A program made the translations under genes and the position numbers. Positions 24,094 through 34,134 of a stretch of 38,067 nucleotides of DNA are shown one piece after another. The stretch's first letter is position 1; each line of letters begins with the position of its first letter. The stretch comes from Alphaproteobacteria bacterium (GTDB lineage: Bacteria; Pseudomonadota; Alphaproteobacteria; Caulobacterales; Caulobacteraceae). Below the pieces are notes generated by a model that saw only the letters and a program-made list of their open reading frames with translations, ran no database searches and was not told the DNA's origin. Location of the stretch: positions 1 through 38,067 of the forward strand of contig JANXXK010000185.1 of assembly GCA_025350685.1 (NCBI GenBank), in the 5' to 3' direction.

Positions 24094-24612
24094 TTGTCGC
24101 TTTCACTCTACGACGCCTCGATCAGTGTCTACACGTCGACGCTGAAGAACCTTTCGCACTTCATGGACAAGGCCGAGGTCCACGCGGCCGCCGGCGGCCC
24201 CAAGGTGGAGGCGCTGATGGACGCGAGCCTTGGCCACGGCATGGCCAACTTCACCCGCCAGATCCAATTCGCCAGCGACGCGGCCAAGAGCGGGGCGGCC
24301 CGGCTGGCCGGCATCGAGGCCCCGGCCATGCCGGACACCGAAGCCACCTGGGCGGACCTGAAGGCGCGGATCGCTAAGACGGTCGCCTTCGTGGAGTCGG
24401 TGAAGCGCGACCAGGTGCACGGCCAGGAAGACCGCCAGGTGACCCTGACCTTCCCCGGCCGGACCATGGAATTCACCGGCCAGAGCTTCCTGCTCACCTT
24501 CTCCCTGCCCAACTTCCTGTTCCACGTGACCACGGCCTACGCGATCCTGCGCAGCCAGGGCGTGCCGCTCGGCAAAATGGACTTCCTGGCCGGGGCCAAC
24601 GCGCCGGCCTAG
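24094..24612 (+). CDS. DUF1993-family protein
   Basis: With a TTG start at 24094 (GGAGA seven bases upstream) the protein is 172 aa and begins LSLYDASISVYTSTLKNLSH, the usual start of DUF1993 proteins, which are small helical-bundle proteins distantly related to DinB-like folds. Other family-like blocks are FPGRTMEFTGQSFLLTFSLP and FLFHVTTAYAILRSQGVPLG, with His residues (HF near the N-terminus, FHVTTAY near the C-terminus) in positions where DinB-like folds bind metal. The frame is open upstream to 23986, where it overlaps the start of the divergent OCD gene, but that extension lacks similarity. Function of the family is not established. Confidence 0.82.
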   Translation: MSLSLYDASISVYTSTLKNLSHFMDKAEVHAAAGGPKVEALMDASLGHGMANFTRQIQFASDAAKSGAARLAGIEAPAMPDTEATWADLKARIAKTVAFVESVKRDQVHGQEDRQVTLTFPGRTMEFTGQSFLLTFSLPNFLFHVTTAYAILRSQGVPLGKMDFLAGANAPA

Positions 24613-24626
24613 GTGCGATAGCCGTC

Positions 24627-24670
24627 TAGTGTCCCGATGGCGAAGTTCGCCCGCGTCAGGGGTCACACTA
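24627..24670. terminator. Nested inverted repeat between convergent genes
   Basis: TAGTGT at 24627-24632 pairs with ACACTA at 24665-24670, and inside lies GGCGAAGTTCGCC (24639-24651), itself a palindrome. It sits in the 55-base gap between the DUF1993 gene and the convergent lipoprotein gene and covers the latter's stop codon. A bidirectional terminator is the simplest reading. Confidence 0.4.
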
Positions 24671-25120
24671 GCCGGCGGGCAGCATCGCCACGACCGAATT
24701 GGTCTTGGAGTAGGCCTTTACGCCCTTCAGGTGCTCTTTCGAGTAGTTGGGCCAGGCGCCCGTCACCTCGACGGGCGTCACCGCCTGGGCGCCCGCCGTC
24801 GCCGGCCGGTCGCCCACCACGTCCACCTCGTAGACGCCGTCCTTCGGCGGGGCGGCGTTGATCCGCGGCAGGAAGCCGAGGTTCTTGTAGCCGGCCGAGG
24901 CGGTGGCGCCGCTCGCCTGCATGCCGAGGCTGCCGTCAGCGTTCACCTTGATCGCGGCGGTATCGACCTTGGCGATGTTTTCCTGGCCCGCATACATCTG
25001 CGCCGGGCGGGCCATGGACTTGGCCGCCACGGGCGCGGGCGTGTCGTCGGTCTTCGATGAATCACAGGCAGAAAGGCCGAGCGCTGCAAAGACGCCGGCC
25101 GCCAGGATCGCGCTACGCAT
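24668..25120 (-). CDS. Small lipoprotein of unknown function
   Basis: This 150-aa product starts MRSAILAAGVFAALGLSACD; the LSAC lipobox places the lipidated cysteine at residue 19, followed by DSSKTDD. The Asp at +2 could in some bacteria direct inner-membrane retention. The mature part is polar with a segment ending GVYEVDVVGDRPATAGAQAV, typical of a small periplasmic domain. I recognise no family. GGGGAGGA six bases before the ATG at 25120 gives a strong start. It diverges from the GH3 glucosidase across 154 bases that carry three GANTC sites. Confidence 0.8.
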   Translation of the reverse strand: MRSAILAAGVFAALGLSACDSSKTDDTPAPVAAKSMARPAQMYAGQENIAKVDTAAIKVNADGSLGMQASGATASAGYKNLGFLPRINAAPPKDGVYEVDVVGDRPATAGAQAVTPVEVTGAWPNYSKEHLKGVKAYSKTNSVVAMLPAG

Positions 25121-25274
25121 GGATATCCTCCCCGATTCCCTATTGACGCGGAGTCCGCGCTCAAAGGCGGTGATTCGCAAGTCTTGCCCCCCAACAGCGC
25201 GGACAGGCAGGCCTGTCGGGGCGCGCGGGCTTGGGCTACCAATGGCGGCAAGAACGAGGGTGGAGGGAGCGAAG
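25121..25274. promoter_or_regulatory. Divergent promoter region with three GANTC sites
   Basis: GANTC methylation-type sites occur at 25134-25138, 25151-25155 and 25172-25176, within 43 bases. On the plus strand TTGACGC at 25143-25149, followed nine bases later by GCTCAAAG (25159-25166), resembles the Caulobacter housekeeping promoter TTGACG(S)-N10-14-GCTANAWC. One GANTC lies inside its spacer. This would drive the GH3 gene with a leader of about 100 bases. The arrangement resembles CcrM/GcrA-controlled promoters; this is inferred. Confidence 0.45.
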
Positions 25275-27473
25275 ATGCATCGTGGTCTGGTGGTCGGCGC
25301 CTGCGTGGCGACCCTTTCGCTGGCGCTGACGAGCGGCGTGCAGTCGGCGGGGGCCGCCAAGGCCTGGATGAACCCGAAGCTTAGCCCCGACGCCCGCGCG
25401 GACCTGGTGCTGAAGGAACTCACCTTCGACGAACAGATCGGCCTTCTGCACGGCCATTTCCCGACGCTGATGGGGCCCAAGAAGCCGGCGCATATCCAGC
25501 AGTCGGCCGGCTGGGTGCCCGGCGTGCCGCGCCTGGGCATCCCGGACCTGACGGAGAGCGACGCAAGCCTTGGCGTCGCCAGTGCGGGCCGCAAGGACGA
25601 CGACGCCACGCCGCTGCCCTCCGGCGTCGCGCTGGCCGCCACCTGGGACGCCAGGACCGCCTTCGAGAGCGGCGCGATGATCGGCAAGCAAGCCCGGCAG
25701 AAGGGCTTCAACGTGCTCTTGAACGGCGGGGTGAACCTGCTGCGCGATCCACGCAACGGGCGAAATTTCGAATACCTCGGCGAAGACCCGCTGCTGGCCG
25801 GGACGCTGTCGGCGGCCACCATCCGCGGCATCCAGTCGAACCACATCGTGTCGACCTCCAAGCACTTCGCCATCAACGACCAGGAGACCGGGCGGATGGT
25901 GCTGGACGCGGTGATCGACGAGGCGGCGTTTCGGGAGAGCGACCTCCTGGCCTTCGAGATCGCCATCGAGGCCGGCCAGCCGGGCTCGGTGATGTGCGCC
26001 TATAACCGGGTCGGCGGGACCTACGCCTGCGAGAACCCCTTCCTGCTGACCAAGGTGCTGCGCGACGACTGGAAGTGGCCGGGCTGGACGATGAGCGACT
26101 GGGGGGCGGTGCATGGTGTGAACGCCGCCACAGCCGGGCTCGACCAGGAGAGCGGCCAGCAGCTCGACAAGCAGGTGTTTTTCGATGCGCCGCTGAAGGC
26201 AGCGGTGAAATCCGGCGAGGTGTCCAAGGCGCGCGTGCGGGAGATGACGCACCGCTATCTGCGCAGCCTCTTCGCGGTCGGGGTGTTCGACCATCCGGTG
26301 AAGGCCGGCGGGCTCGACACCAAGGCCGACGGCCTGGTCGCCCAGCGCGCCGAGGAACAGGCGATCGTGCTGTTGAAGAACGAGCATAGCCTGCTGCCAA
26401 TGCTGGCCGGCGCCAAGCAGATCGCAGTGATCGGCGGCCATGCCGACGTTGGCGTGGTCTCCGGCGGCGGGTCCTCGCAGGTCGCGCCGCTGGGCTCCGT
26501 GAGCTTCGCCAAGCCGAAGGGCGCGCCGAGCTGGGGCGGCGGGCAGGTCTATCATCCGTCGGCGCCGCTGGCGGCCATCCAGGCGCGGACAGGCGGCGGC
26601 AGGGTGGCGTTCAACGACGGGACTGACCACGCCGCGGCCGCCGCCTTGGCGCACAACGCCGATGTGGTGGTGGTGTTCGTCACCCAATGGTCGACCGAGG
26701 GCATGGACATTTCCATGAGCCTGCCCGACGGCCAGGACGGGCTGGTCTCGGCGGTGACGGCGGCCAACCCGAACACCATCGTGGTGCTGGAGACGGCGGG
26801 GCCGGTGCTGATGCCCTGGCGCGACAAGGCCGGCGCGATCGTCGAGGCCTGGTATCCGGGCGCGCGCGGCGGCGAGGCGATCGCCCGCGTGCTGTTCGGC
26901 GAGGTGGATCCGCAGGGCCGCCTGCCTGCGACCTTCCCGGCCAGCGAAGCGCAGCTGGCGCGGCCGATGCTGCCCGGCGCGGACCAAGCTGTGGTCGAGG
27001 GCTTCGGGGCAGCCACCCCTGCACCCTTCGAGGTGCACTATCCGGAGGGATCCGACATCGGCTATCGGTCCTACGCCAAGTCCGGCCAGACGCCGCTCTA
27101 TCCGTTCGGCTACGGGCTCTCCTACACGGGCTTCAAGTACGCCGGCCTGAAGGTCGCGGGCGGCAAGACGCTCACCGCGACCTTCACGGTGAGCAACACT
27201 GGAAAGCGGGCCGGGACCGACACGCCGCAGGTCTATCTGACCTCAGGGCCGAAGCGTCATCAGCAGCGGCTGATCGGCTGGTCGAAGGTGACGCTGAAGC
27301 CCGGCGAGAGCCGCACCGTCACGGTCGCCGCGCCGCGCCGTATGCTGGCAAGCTGGGCCGACCACGGCTGGAAGGTCGATGGCGGGGCCTATCAGGTCGC
27401 CGTAGGTCCGAACGCCGCCACCGCGAGCTTGAAGGGCTCAACCAAGGTCGCGGCGGGAACCTTGAAGCCTTGA
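25275..27473 (+). CDS. Exported GH3 beta-glucosidase
   Basis: This 732-aa protein has a signal peptide (MHRGLVVGACVATLSLALTSGVQSAGA). It has the three-part GH3 layout: a TIM-barrel with KHFAINDQETGRM and the nucleophile motif TMSDWGAVH (Asp275), an alpha/beta sandwich starting near GAKQIAVIGG and containing a STEGMD segment where the acid/base region lies, and a C-terminal fibronectin-III-like domain (TDTPQVYLTSGP to AYQVAVGP). GH3 enzymes remove terminal beta-linked glucose (sometimes xylose) from oligosaccharides in the periplasm or outside. The frame is open far upstream over the lipoprotein gene, but GGAGGGAG six bases before the ATG at 25275 and the signal peptide fix the start. It might act on plant glucans or on endogenous beta-glucan; the specificity is unknown. 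Confidence 0.92.
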   Translation: MHRGLVVGACVATLSLALTSGVQSAGAAKAWMNPKLSPDARADLVLKELTFDEQIGLLHGHFPTLMGPKKPAHIQQSAGWVPGVPRLGIPDLTESDASLGVASAGRKDDDATPLPSGVALAATWDARTAFESGAMIGKQARQKGFNVLLNGGVNLLRDPRNGRNFEYLGEDPLLAGTLSAATIRGIQSNHIVSTSKHFAINDQETGRMVLDAVIDEAAFRESDLLAFEIAIEAGQPGSVMCAYNRVGGTYACENPFLLTKVLRDDWKWPGWTMSDWGAVHGVNAATAGLDQESGQQLDKQVFFDAPLKAAVKSGEVSKARVREMTHRYLRSLFAVGVFDHPVKAGGLDTKADGLVAQRAEEQAIVLLKNEHSLLPMLAGAKQIAVIGGHADVGVVSGGGSSQVAPLGSVSFAKPKGAPSWGGGQVYHPSAPLAAIQARTGGGRVAFNDGTDHAAAAALAHNADVVVVFVTQWSTEGMDISMSLPDGQDGLVSAVTAANPNTIVVLETAGPVLMPWRDKAGAIVEAWYPGARGGEAIARVLFGEVDPQGRLPATFPASEAQLARPMLPGADQAVVEGFGAATPAPFEVHYPEGSDIGYRSYAKSGQTPLYPFGYGLSYTGFKYAGLKVAGGKTLTATFTVSNTGKRAGTDTPQVYLTSGPKRHQQRLIGWSKVTLKPGESRTVTVAAPRRMLASWADHGWKVDGGAYQVAVGPNAATASLKGSTKVAAGTLKP

Positions 27474-27496
27474 GACGCTAGAGCCCTTCCCACTGA

Positions 27497-27715
27497 CGAT
27501 GGATCATCGTGGATACGGCGACCGGCAAGATCCTCTGGGACTTCGACACCGGCGCCAAGGTGACATCGGTCTCTGGCAAGGACGCCCAGGGCGGGGTGAT
27601 CGATGGCTCAGGGCCAACCATTGCCGGCGGCATGGTCTATGTAAACTCCGGCTACCAGGGCCGCTCCGGCCGGCCGGGGATCGTGCTGATGGCGTTTTCC
27701 GTCGACGGCAACTAG
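27497..27715 (+). pseudogene. C-terminal remnant of a PQQ/polyvinyl-alcohol dehydrogenase-type protein
   Basis: About 70 codons read VDTATGKILWDFDTGAKV, then GGVIDGSGPTIAGGMVYVNS and end IVLMAFSVDGN with a stop. DTATGKILWDFDTG is a PQQ-propeller tryptophan-docking repeat, and the following segment matches the end of polyvinyl-alcohol dehydrogenase-like proteins. The family has several hundred residues, so only the last blade survives. An in-frame stop at 27494-27496 marks the upstream limit, 20 bases after the GH3 gene. A GTG at 27509 could start a 68-aa protein, but no ribosome site is evident. It is read as a decayed gene whose native 3' end survives, ending three bases before the convergent kinase gene. 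Confidence 0.75.
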
Positions 27716-27718
27716 CCG

Positions 27719-29950
27719 TCAGGCCGCCTGGGCGAGCCGCAGCTGCTGGTCCAGCGCGCTGATCAGTTCGGCCGCCGAGATGGGCTTGTTGAGGTGGGCG
27801 TCGGCGCCCGCGGCGCGACCGGCGTCGACGTGCTCCTTCAGGCAGTTGGCCGAGACGATCAGGATCGGCGTGCGGTGGGAGCCCTCGGCCCGCTCCCAGG
27901 CCCGGATGCGCCGGGTGGCTTCAAGACCGTCCATCACCGGCATCTGGATATCCATCAGCACCGCGTCGTAGGCGCCGGTGGTGAATGCGGCGACCGCCTC
28001 GCGGCCGTCTGCCACCGACCCGCAGTCGATCCCCACGCTGGCGAGGATCAGCTCGATCACTTGGCGGTTCACCGCATTGTCGTCGACCACCAGCACCCTG
28101 CTGGCGCCCGACACGGCGAGGTCCACGGGCGCGGGCGACGCGGCCGGTTCCGCCGCCTCGGTGCTAGCCGGCAGCTCGACGGTGAAGCTGAATACCGAGC
28201 CCTCGCCCGGCGTCGAGCGGTCGTCGCAAATCGCCAGGCCCAGGCCGGCTCCGCCGTGCTTGCGGGTGGCCGACGCGTCGGCTTGGCGGAACCGCTGGAA
28301 GAGCGTCGCGTGGCCCTCGGCGTTGAAGCCGCAGCCGGTGTCGCTGACCTCGAATCGGATGCGCCCGCCGCCGGCGTCAAACACGCTGACCACCACCTCG
28401 CCGGCGTCGGTGAACTTGATGGCGTTGGAGACAAGGTTGCCCAGCACCTGGCGCAACCGCTGCGGGTCGCCTTCGACGACGCCCGCCGTCGCATCGACGA
28501 AGCCGTGGAGCTCCAGGCCCTTCTCGGCCGCGGCGCCGGCGAACAGGTCGGTCACCGAGCCGACCAGCTGATCGAGCCGCAGAGGCTGCGGGCGCAGCTC
28601 GGCTGCGCCGGCCTCCACCCGCGCCAGGTCGAGCAGGTCGGTCAGCAGACCGTTCAGCAGGCCGCCGGACTGTTTGATCACCCCGACCAGCTCGCGCTGC
28701 TTGGCGCTCAGCCGGGTGGTGGTCAGCACCTCAGCGATGCCCAGCACCCCGTTCAGCGGCGTGCGGATCTCGTGGCTCATATTGGCCAGGAATTCGGTCT
28801 TCGCCCGGTTGGCGGCCTCGGCGGTGTCGCGCGCCGCGGCCATGGCGGCCGCACTTTCCCGTTGCCCGGTGACGTCGGTCAGCACCGCCACGCCGCCACC
28901 GTCGGCGGTCTGGAACGACTCGTGGCGGATCCATCGGCCGTCCGGCAGGTGGAATTCCGTGCTCGGCTGGGTGGCCCGCGCGTCGAGCTCGGACACCCAG
29001 TGGGCGGCGCTGTCGGGCAATTCGGCGAACCAGCCGGCGCCGGCCGCGGCCTCGATGTGGCTGCGGCGCGGCTGGCCGGCCTCGATTGCGATCCCGCAGT
29101 CGGTCATCAGGCCGGCATAGGCGCCGTTCCACACCTTCAGCCGGTCGGAGGTGTCGAAGAACGCCAGGCCCGCGGGCACGGCGTCCAGCGCGTGGCGCAG
29201 GCTGATGAACGTGTTGCGCTGGCCCAGGCGTTCCATCAGCATCAGGCTGGTGGCGGCGAAGAGGATGAAGCCGGCAAGTCCGCTGGTCACCAGGGCCAGG
29301 GCGCCTCGCCCGATCACATGGGCGGGCACGGCCAGGTTGGCGTCGGGCAGCAGGCTGATCGCGGTCATGGCGGTGAAGTGCAGGCCGACGATGCCCAGCA
29401 CCAGCAGGCCCGCGGGCGGGGCCCAGGCCCAGGGACCCTTGAGCCGGTCACGGGCGGAGAAGGCCGCCATCCCGCCAGCCGCGCCCAGCAGCACCGAGGC
29501 GACCACGAAGCGCGGATCCCACAGGATATGTTCCTGGGCGCGGATGGCGTCGATGCCCATGTAGTGCATGACCGCGACGCATGCGCCGGTGAGCGCGCCG
29601 CCGATCAGGTCGAGGCTGCGGTCGCGCCGCCAGGCGGGCAGCGCAAAGCCCGCGCCCATGCCCAGCACCGCGGCGGCCAGCGAGGCCAGCGTCTCAGCCA
29701 GGTCGTAGCCGATCCGCAGGGACGGCTGCCAAGAGAGCATGGCCAGGAAATGGGTGGCCCAGACCCCCGAGCCGGCGACCAGACCGGTGAGCCCGAGCCA
29801 AGCCCAACGCAAAGCGCCCGCAGCCTTGAGGCCGCGGCTGTGGAAGCCGAAGGCGGTGCTCGACGCGATCACGCAGATCAGCGCGGCGACAGCCACCAGG
29901 CGCAGGTCGTGCTGCACGAAGATGCAGGTCAGTACGGCGAACACAGGCAA
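27719..29950 (-). CDS. MHYT-PAS hybrid histidine kinase with receiver domain
   Basis: This 743-aa protein begins with seven membrane helices of the MHYT sensor type, showing HFLAM, MHYMG and HFTAM, proposed to bind a metal (copper) and sense oxygen or nitric oxide. A PAS domain (about 255-365), HisKA with [10 protein letters not shown] (His393), a HATPase with NAIKFTD, DTGCGF and [10 protein letters not shown], and a C-terminal receiver with LMDIQMP (phospho-acceptor Asp667) and LNKPIS follow. Between LAIC and STPGEGS only three residues (576-578, DDR) are present where about 14 are usual, so the helix and strand after the G2 box are missing. The kinase may be weak or inactive. TTG at 29950 or GTG at 29944 could start it; AGGA lies upstream of both. 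Two GANTC sites and a TTAACC-type half-site lie just upstream. Confidence 0.87.
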   Translation of the reverse strand: MPVFAVLTCIFVQHDLRLVAVAALICVIASSTAFGFHSRGLKAAGALRWAWLGLTGLVAGSGVWATHFLAMLSWQPSLRIGYDLAETLASLAAAVLGMGAGFALPAWRRDRSLDLIGGALTGACVAVMHYMGIDAIRAQEHILWDPRFVVASVLLGAAGGMAAFSARDRLKGPWAWAPPAGLLVLGIVGLHFTAMTAISLLPDANLAVPAHVIGRGALALVTSGLAGFILFAATSLMLMERLGQRNTFISLRHALDAVPAGLAFFDTSDRLKVWNGAYAGLMTDCGIAIEAGQPRRSHIEAAAGAGWFAELPDSAAHWVSELDARATQPSTEFHLPDGRWIRHESFQTADGGGVAVLTDVTGQRESAAAMAAARDTAEAANRAKTEFLANMSHEIRTPLNGVLGIAEVLTTTRLSAKQRELVGVIKQSGGLLNGLLTDLLDLARVEAGAAELRPQPLRLDQLVGSVTDLFAGAAAEKGLELHGFVDATAGVVEGDPQRLRQVLGNLVSNAIKFTDAGEVVVSVFDAGGGRIRFEVSDTGCGFNAEGHATLFQRFRQADASATRKHGGAGLGLAICDDRSTPGEGSVFSFTVELPASTEAAEPAASPAPVDLAVSGASRVLVVDDNAVNRQVIELILASVGIDCGSVADGREAVAAFTTGAYDAVLMDIQMPVMDGLEATRRIRAWERAEGSHRTPILIVSANCLKEHVDAGRAAGADAHLNKPISAAELISALDQQLRLAQAA

Positions 29951-30021
29951 GATTCCTGGCGGGGCTCAGGCGCTACCTAACAAGCACGGGTTAACGGACT
30001 CGTCGGTGTGGCGAAGCTTGT
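29951..30021. promoter_or_regulatory. Promoter region of the MHYT kinase with GANTC and CtrA-like half-site
   Basis: In 71 bases there are GANTC at 29951-29955 and 29997-30001, and on the minus strand TTAACCCGTGCTTGTTAG (29977-29994), whose left half matches the CtrA element TTAA-N7-TTAA while the right half is poor. It lies directly upstream of the kinase start. Cell-cycle control is possible but weakly supported. Confidence 0.3.
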
Positions 30022-32192
<2,171 letters not shown>

Positions 32193-32216
32193 GGCTGGTC
32201 TCCCAGCCTGCGGACT

Positions 32217-32236
32217 TATACCCCATGGGGGCATAT
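32217..32236. promoter_or_regulatory. CsoR-type operator palindrome 1
   Basis: ATACCCCATGGGGGCAT is a GC-centred palindrome flanked by A/T, the usual form of CsoR-family operators (TACCCC-N-GGGGTA). It lies 25 bases upstream of the copA start and would block copA transcription without copper. Confidence 0.7.
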
Positions 32237-32241
32237 TGCAA

Positions 32242-32258
32242 ATACCCCTCGGGGGTAT
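32242..32258. promoter_or_regulatory. CsoR-type operator palindrome 2
   Basis: ATACCCCTCGGGGGTAT is a nearly perfect palindrome, closer to the CsoR consensus than the first copy. It lies 24 bases before the csoR start and 25 bases (centre to centre) from the other operator, so one repressor could coordinate both directions and autoregulate itself. Confidence 0.75.
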
Positions 32259-32281
32259 ATGGTGCTCCCAGAGGGATGACC

Positions 32282-32557
32282 ATGGACCGCGAGAACAAGC
32301 CTGGGCTGCTCAACCGCCTTAACCGCATTGAAGGCCAGGTGCGCGGCGTCGCCCGCATGGTCGAGGACGACCGCTACTGCATCGACATCCTCACCCAGGT
32401 GCAGGCGGCGCGCGCGGCGCTCGCCCGCGTGGAGACGGAGCTTCTGAAGAACCACCTCGGTCATTGCATCGAAAGCGCCATCGTCAGCGGCGACGAGGCC
32501 GAGCAGCGCCGCAAGGCGGCCGAACTGATCCACCTCCTGGAGCGCGCCACCCGATGA
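32282..32557 (+). CDS. csoR: CsoR/RcnR-family copper-sensing repressor
   Basis: This 91-aa protein is all-helical (DUF156). The Cu(I) ligand set is intact: Cys33 in YCIDIL, His58 in LKNHLGH and Cys62 in HCIES, matching the C-H-C of CsoR (Cys36/His61/Cys65 in the Mycobacterium protein). The N-terminus ENKPGLLNRLNRIEGQVRG is characteristic. It should bind the palindromes at 32217-32258 and release them on Cu(I) binding. Of two in-frame ATGs (32276 and 32282) the second is preferred, because AGAGGG is eight bases before it and only one base from the first. Its stop overlaps the start of the Met/His-rich outer-membrane gene (ATGA). Confidence 0.92.
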   Translation: MDRENKPGLLNRLNRIEGQVRGVARMVEDDRYCIDILTQVQAARAALARVETELLKNHLGHCIESAIVSGDEAEQRRKAAELIHLLERATR

Positions 32558-34035
32558 AGTCCCTGCTTGCCGTCGTCGCTTTTGCCGCTCTCGGCGCCGC
32601 GGGTCAGGCGGCCGCGCAGGCCATGCCGGATATGCCCGGCATGAACCATTCGCATCACAAGGCGGCGGCCAAGCCCGCGCCAGCTGATCCGCATTCCGGC
32701 CACGACATGGGGAACATGCCCGGCATGGGCCATGCGAAGCCCGCCGCAACTCCCGCAGCGACGCCCGCCCCTTCCGCCGAGCCCCCGGCTGGCCACGACA
32801 TGGCCAGCATGCCCGGCATGGATCACGCCCAGGCGGCCCCAGCCGCCGCGCCCGGCATGGACATGGAGACCATGATGCGCGGCGGGCTCGGCCCCTACCA
32901 GATGACCCGGGAGGCCTCGGGCACCGCCTGGCAGCCGGACGCCTCGCAGCACCAGGGCCTGCACATCATGCGCGGGCCCTGGATGGTGATGGTCCACGCC
33001 ACCCTGAACGGCGTCTACGACTGGCAGTCGGGCCCTCGCGGCAGCGACAAAGGCTTCGTCTCCGGGATGGTGATGGTCATGGCCAAGCGCCAGATCGGCG
33101 AGGCCGGCACCCTGCAGTTGAAAGCCATGCTGAGCCCCGATCCGTTCATGGGGCCGAAGGGCTATCCGCTGCTGCTCGCCACCGGCGAGACAGCGGACGG
33201 CAAGACCCCGCTGGTCGACCGCCAGCATCCGCACGACCTGTTCATGGAGCTGTCGGCCTCCTACGCCCACAAGCTCTCGGACAAGGACAGCGTGTTCATC
33301 TACGCAGGCCTGCCCGGCGAGCCCGCCTTCGGCCCGCCGGCCTTCATGCACCGGATGTCGATCATGGACTCGCCGGAAGCGCCGATCAGCCACCACTGGC
33401 TGGATTCCACCCACATTACCTTCGGCGTGCTCACCGCCGGCTATGTGCACGACGACTGGAAGCTGGAGGTCTCGCGCTACAAGGGCCGCGAGCCGGACCA
33501 GCACCGGTACGACATCGAGCGCCCCAAGCTCGACTCGACGGCGGCCCGGGTTTCCTGGAATCCGACCGCCAACTGGTCGCTGCAGGCGTCCTACGCCGAC
33601 GAGAAGAGCCCGGAGCAACTGGAGCCCGACGCCAACCAGAAGAAGTGGTCGGCCAGCGCCATCTATACCGTGCCCGTCGGCGACCAGGGCTGGTGGTCGA
33701 CCACGGCGGCCTGGGGCCGGCGGGAGAGCGGCGGTATCGGCCTGGAAGCCTGGGTGCTGGAAAGCGCGGTCAAGCCCAACGCCGACTGGACCATTTTCGG
33801 TCGCGCCGAGCGGGTGGAGAACAACGAGCTCACCTCCATCGGCGGCCATCACGGCCCCGTCTATGGCGTCGGCAAGGTGTCGCTGGGCGCGATCCGCGAC
33901 TGGCCGATCAGCGATCACTGGAGCGTCGGCCTGGGCGCGCTCTACGCCTTCGACTTCGTCCCCTCAGGGCTCGATGCGGCCTACGGCGGAGACCCACACG
34001 GGGCCATGGTCTTCGGCCGGCTGAAGCTGCATTGA
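32554..34035 (+). CDS. Met/His-rich outer-membrane protein of the copper locus
   Basis: This 493-aa protein has a signal peptide (KSLLAVVAFAALGAAGQAAAQ), then a low-complexity metal-binding stretch at about 23-109 with MPDMPGMNHSHH and two near-identical repeats GHDMGNMPGMGH (49-60) and GHDMASMPGMDH (80-91). From about 125 to the end it forms a beta-barrel pattern (HATLNGVYDW, VHDDWKLEVSRYKGRE, WSLQASYADE, HGAMVFGRLKLH). Met/His arrays bind Cu(I)/Cu(II). It differs from classical PcoB/CopB, which it may replace functionally. Its ATG overlaps the csoR stop by four bases, giving co-translation with the regulator. Binding or sequestration of copper at the outer membrane is inferred; export through the barrel is speculative. 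Confidence 0.8.
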   Translation: MKSLLAVVAFAALGAAGQAAAQAMPDMPGMNHSHHKAAAKPAPADPHSGHDMGNMPGMGHAKPAATPAATPAPSAEPPAGHDMASMPGMDHAQAAPAAAPGMDMETMMRGGLGPYQMTREASGTAWQPDASQHQGLHIMRGPWMVMVHATLNGVYDWQSGPRGSDKGFVSGMVMVMAKRQIGEAGTLQLKAMLSPDPFMGPKGYPLLLATGETADGKTPLVDRQHPHDLFMELSASYAHKLSDKDSVFIYAGLPGEPAFGPPAFMHRMSIMDSPEAPISHHWLDSTHITFGVLTAGYVHDDWKLEVSRYKGREPDQHRYDIERPKLDSTAARVSWNPTANWSLQASYADEKSPEQLEPDANQKKWSASAIYTVPVGDQGWWSTTAAWGRRESGGIGLEAWVLESAVKPNADWTIFGRAERVENNELTSIGGHHGPVYGVGKVSLGAIRDWPISDHWSVGLGALYAFDFVPSGLDAAYGGDPHGAMVFGRLKLH

Positions 34036-34077
34036 GGTGAACGGCGGACAACCTGGGCCTCAGGATCGTTTCACCTC
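34034..34077 (+). terminator. Inverted repeat after the Met/His-rich protein gene
   Basis: GAGGTGAA (34034-34041) pairs with TTCACCTC (34070-34077), with a smaller CCTG/CAGG hairpin inside. It starts within the stop codon, and no T-run follows. It could terminate or attenuate transcription into the downstream small protein gene. Confidence 0.35.
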
Positions 34078-34134
34078 GGAAATGGTTTCCTCCACCGGTT
34101 CGCGCCGAACGAGGCGCCCGACAGGAGCAGACCG

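Noticed and set aside
24903-25274. An N-terminal extension of the GH3 glucosidase across the lipoprotein gene.
   Set aside because: It is antisense to a convincing lipoprotein with a lipobox; a signal peptide and strong ribosome site start at 25275.
27794-29980. A 728-codon plus-strand frame opposite the MHYT kinase.
   Set aside because: Antisense shadow with repetitive Gly/Arg/His composition; the minus strand encodes recognisable domains throughout.
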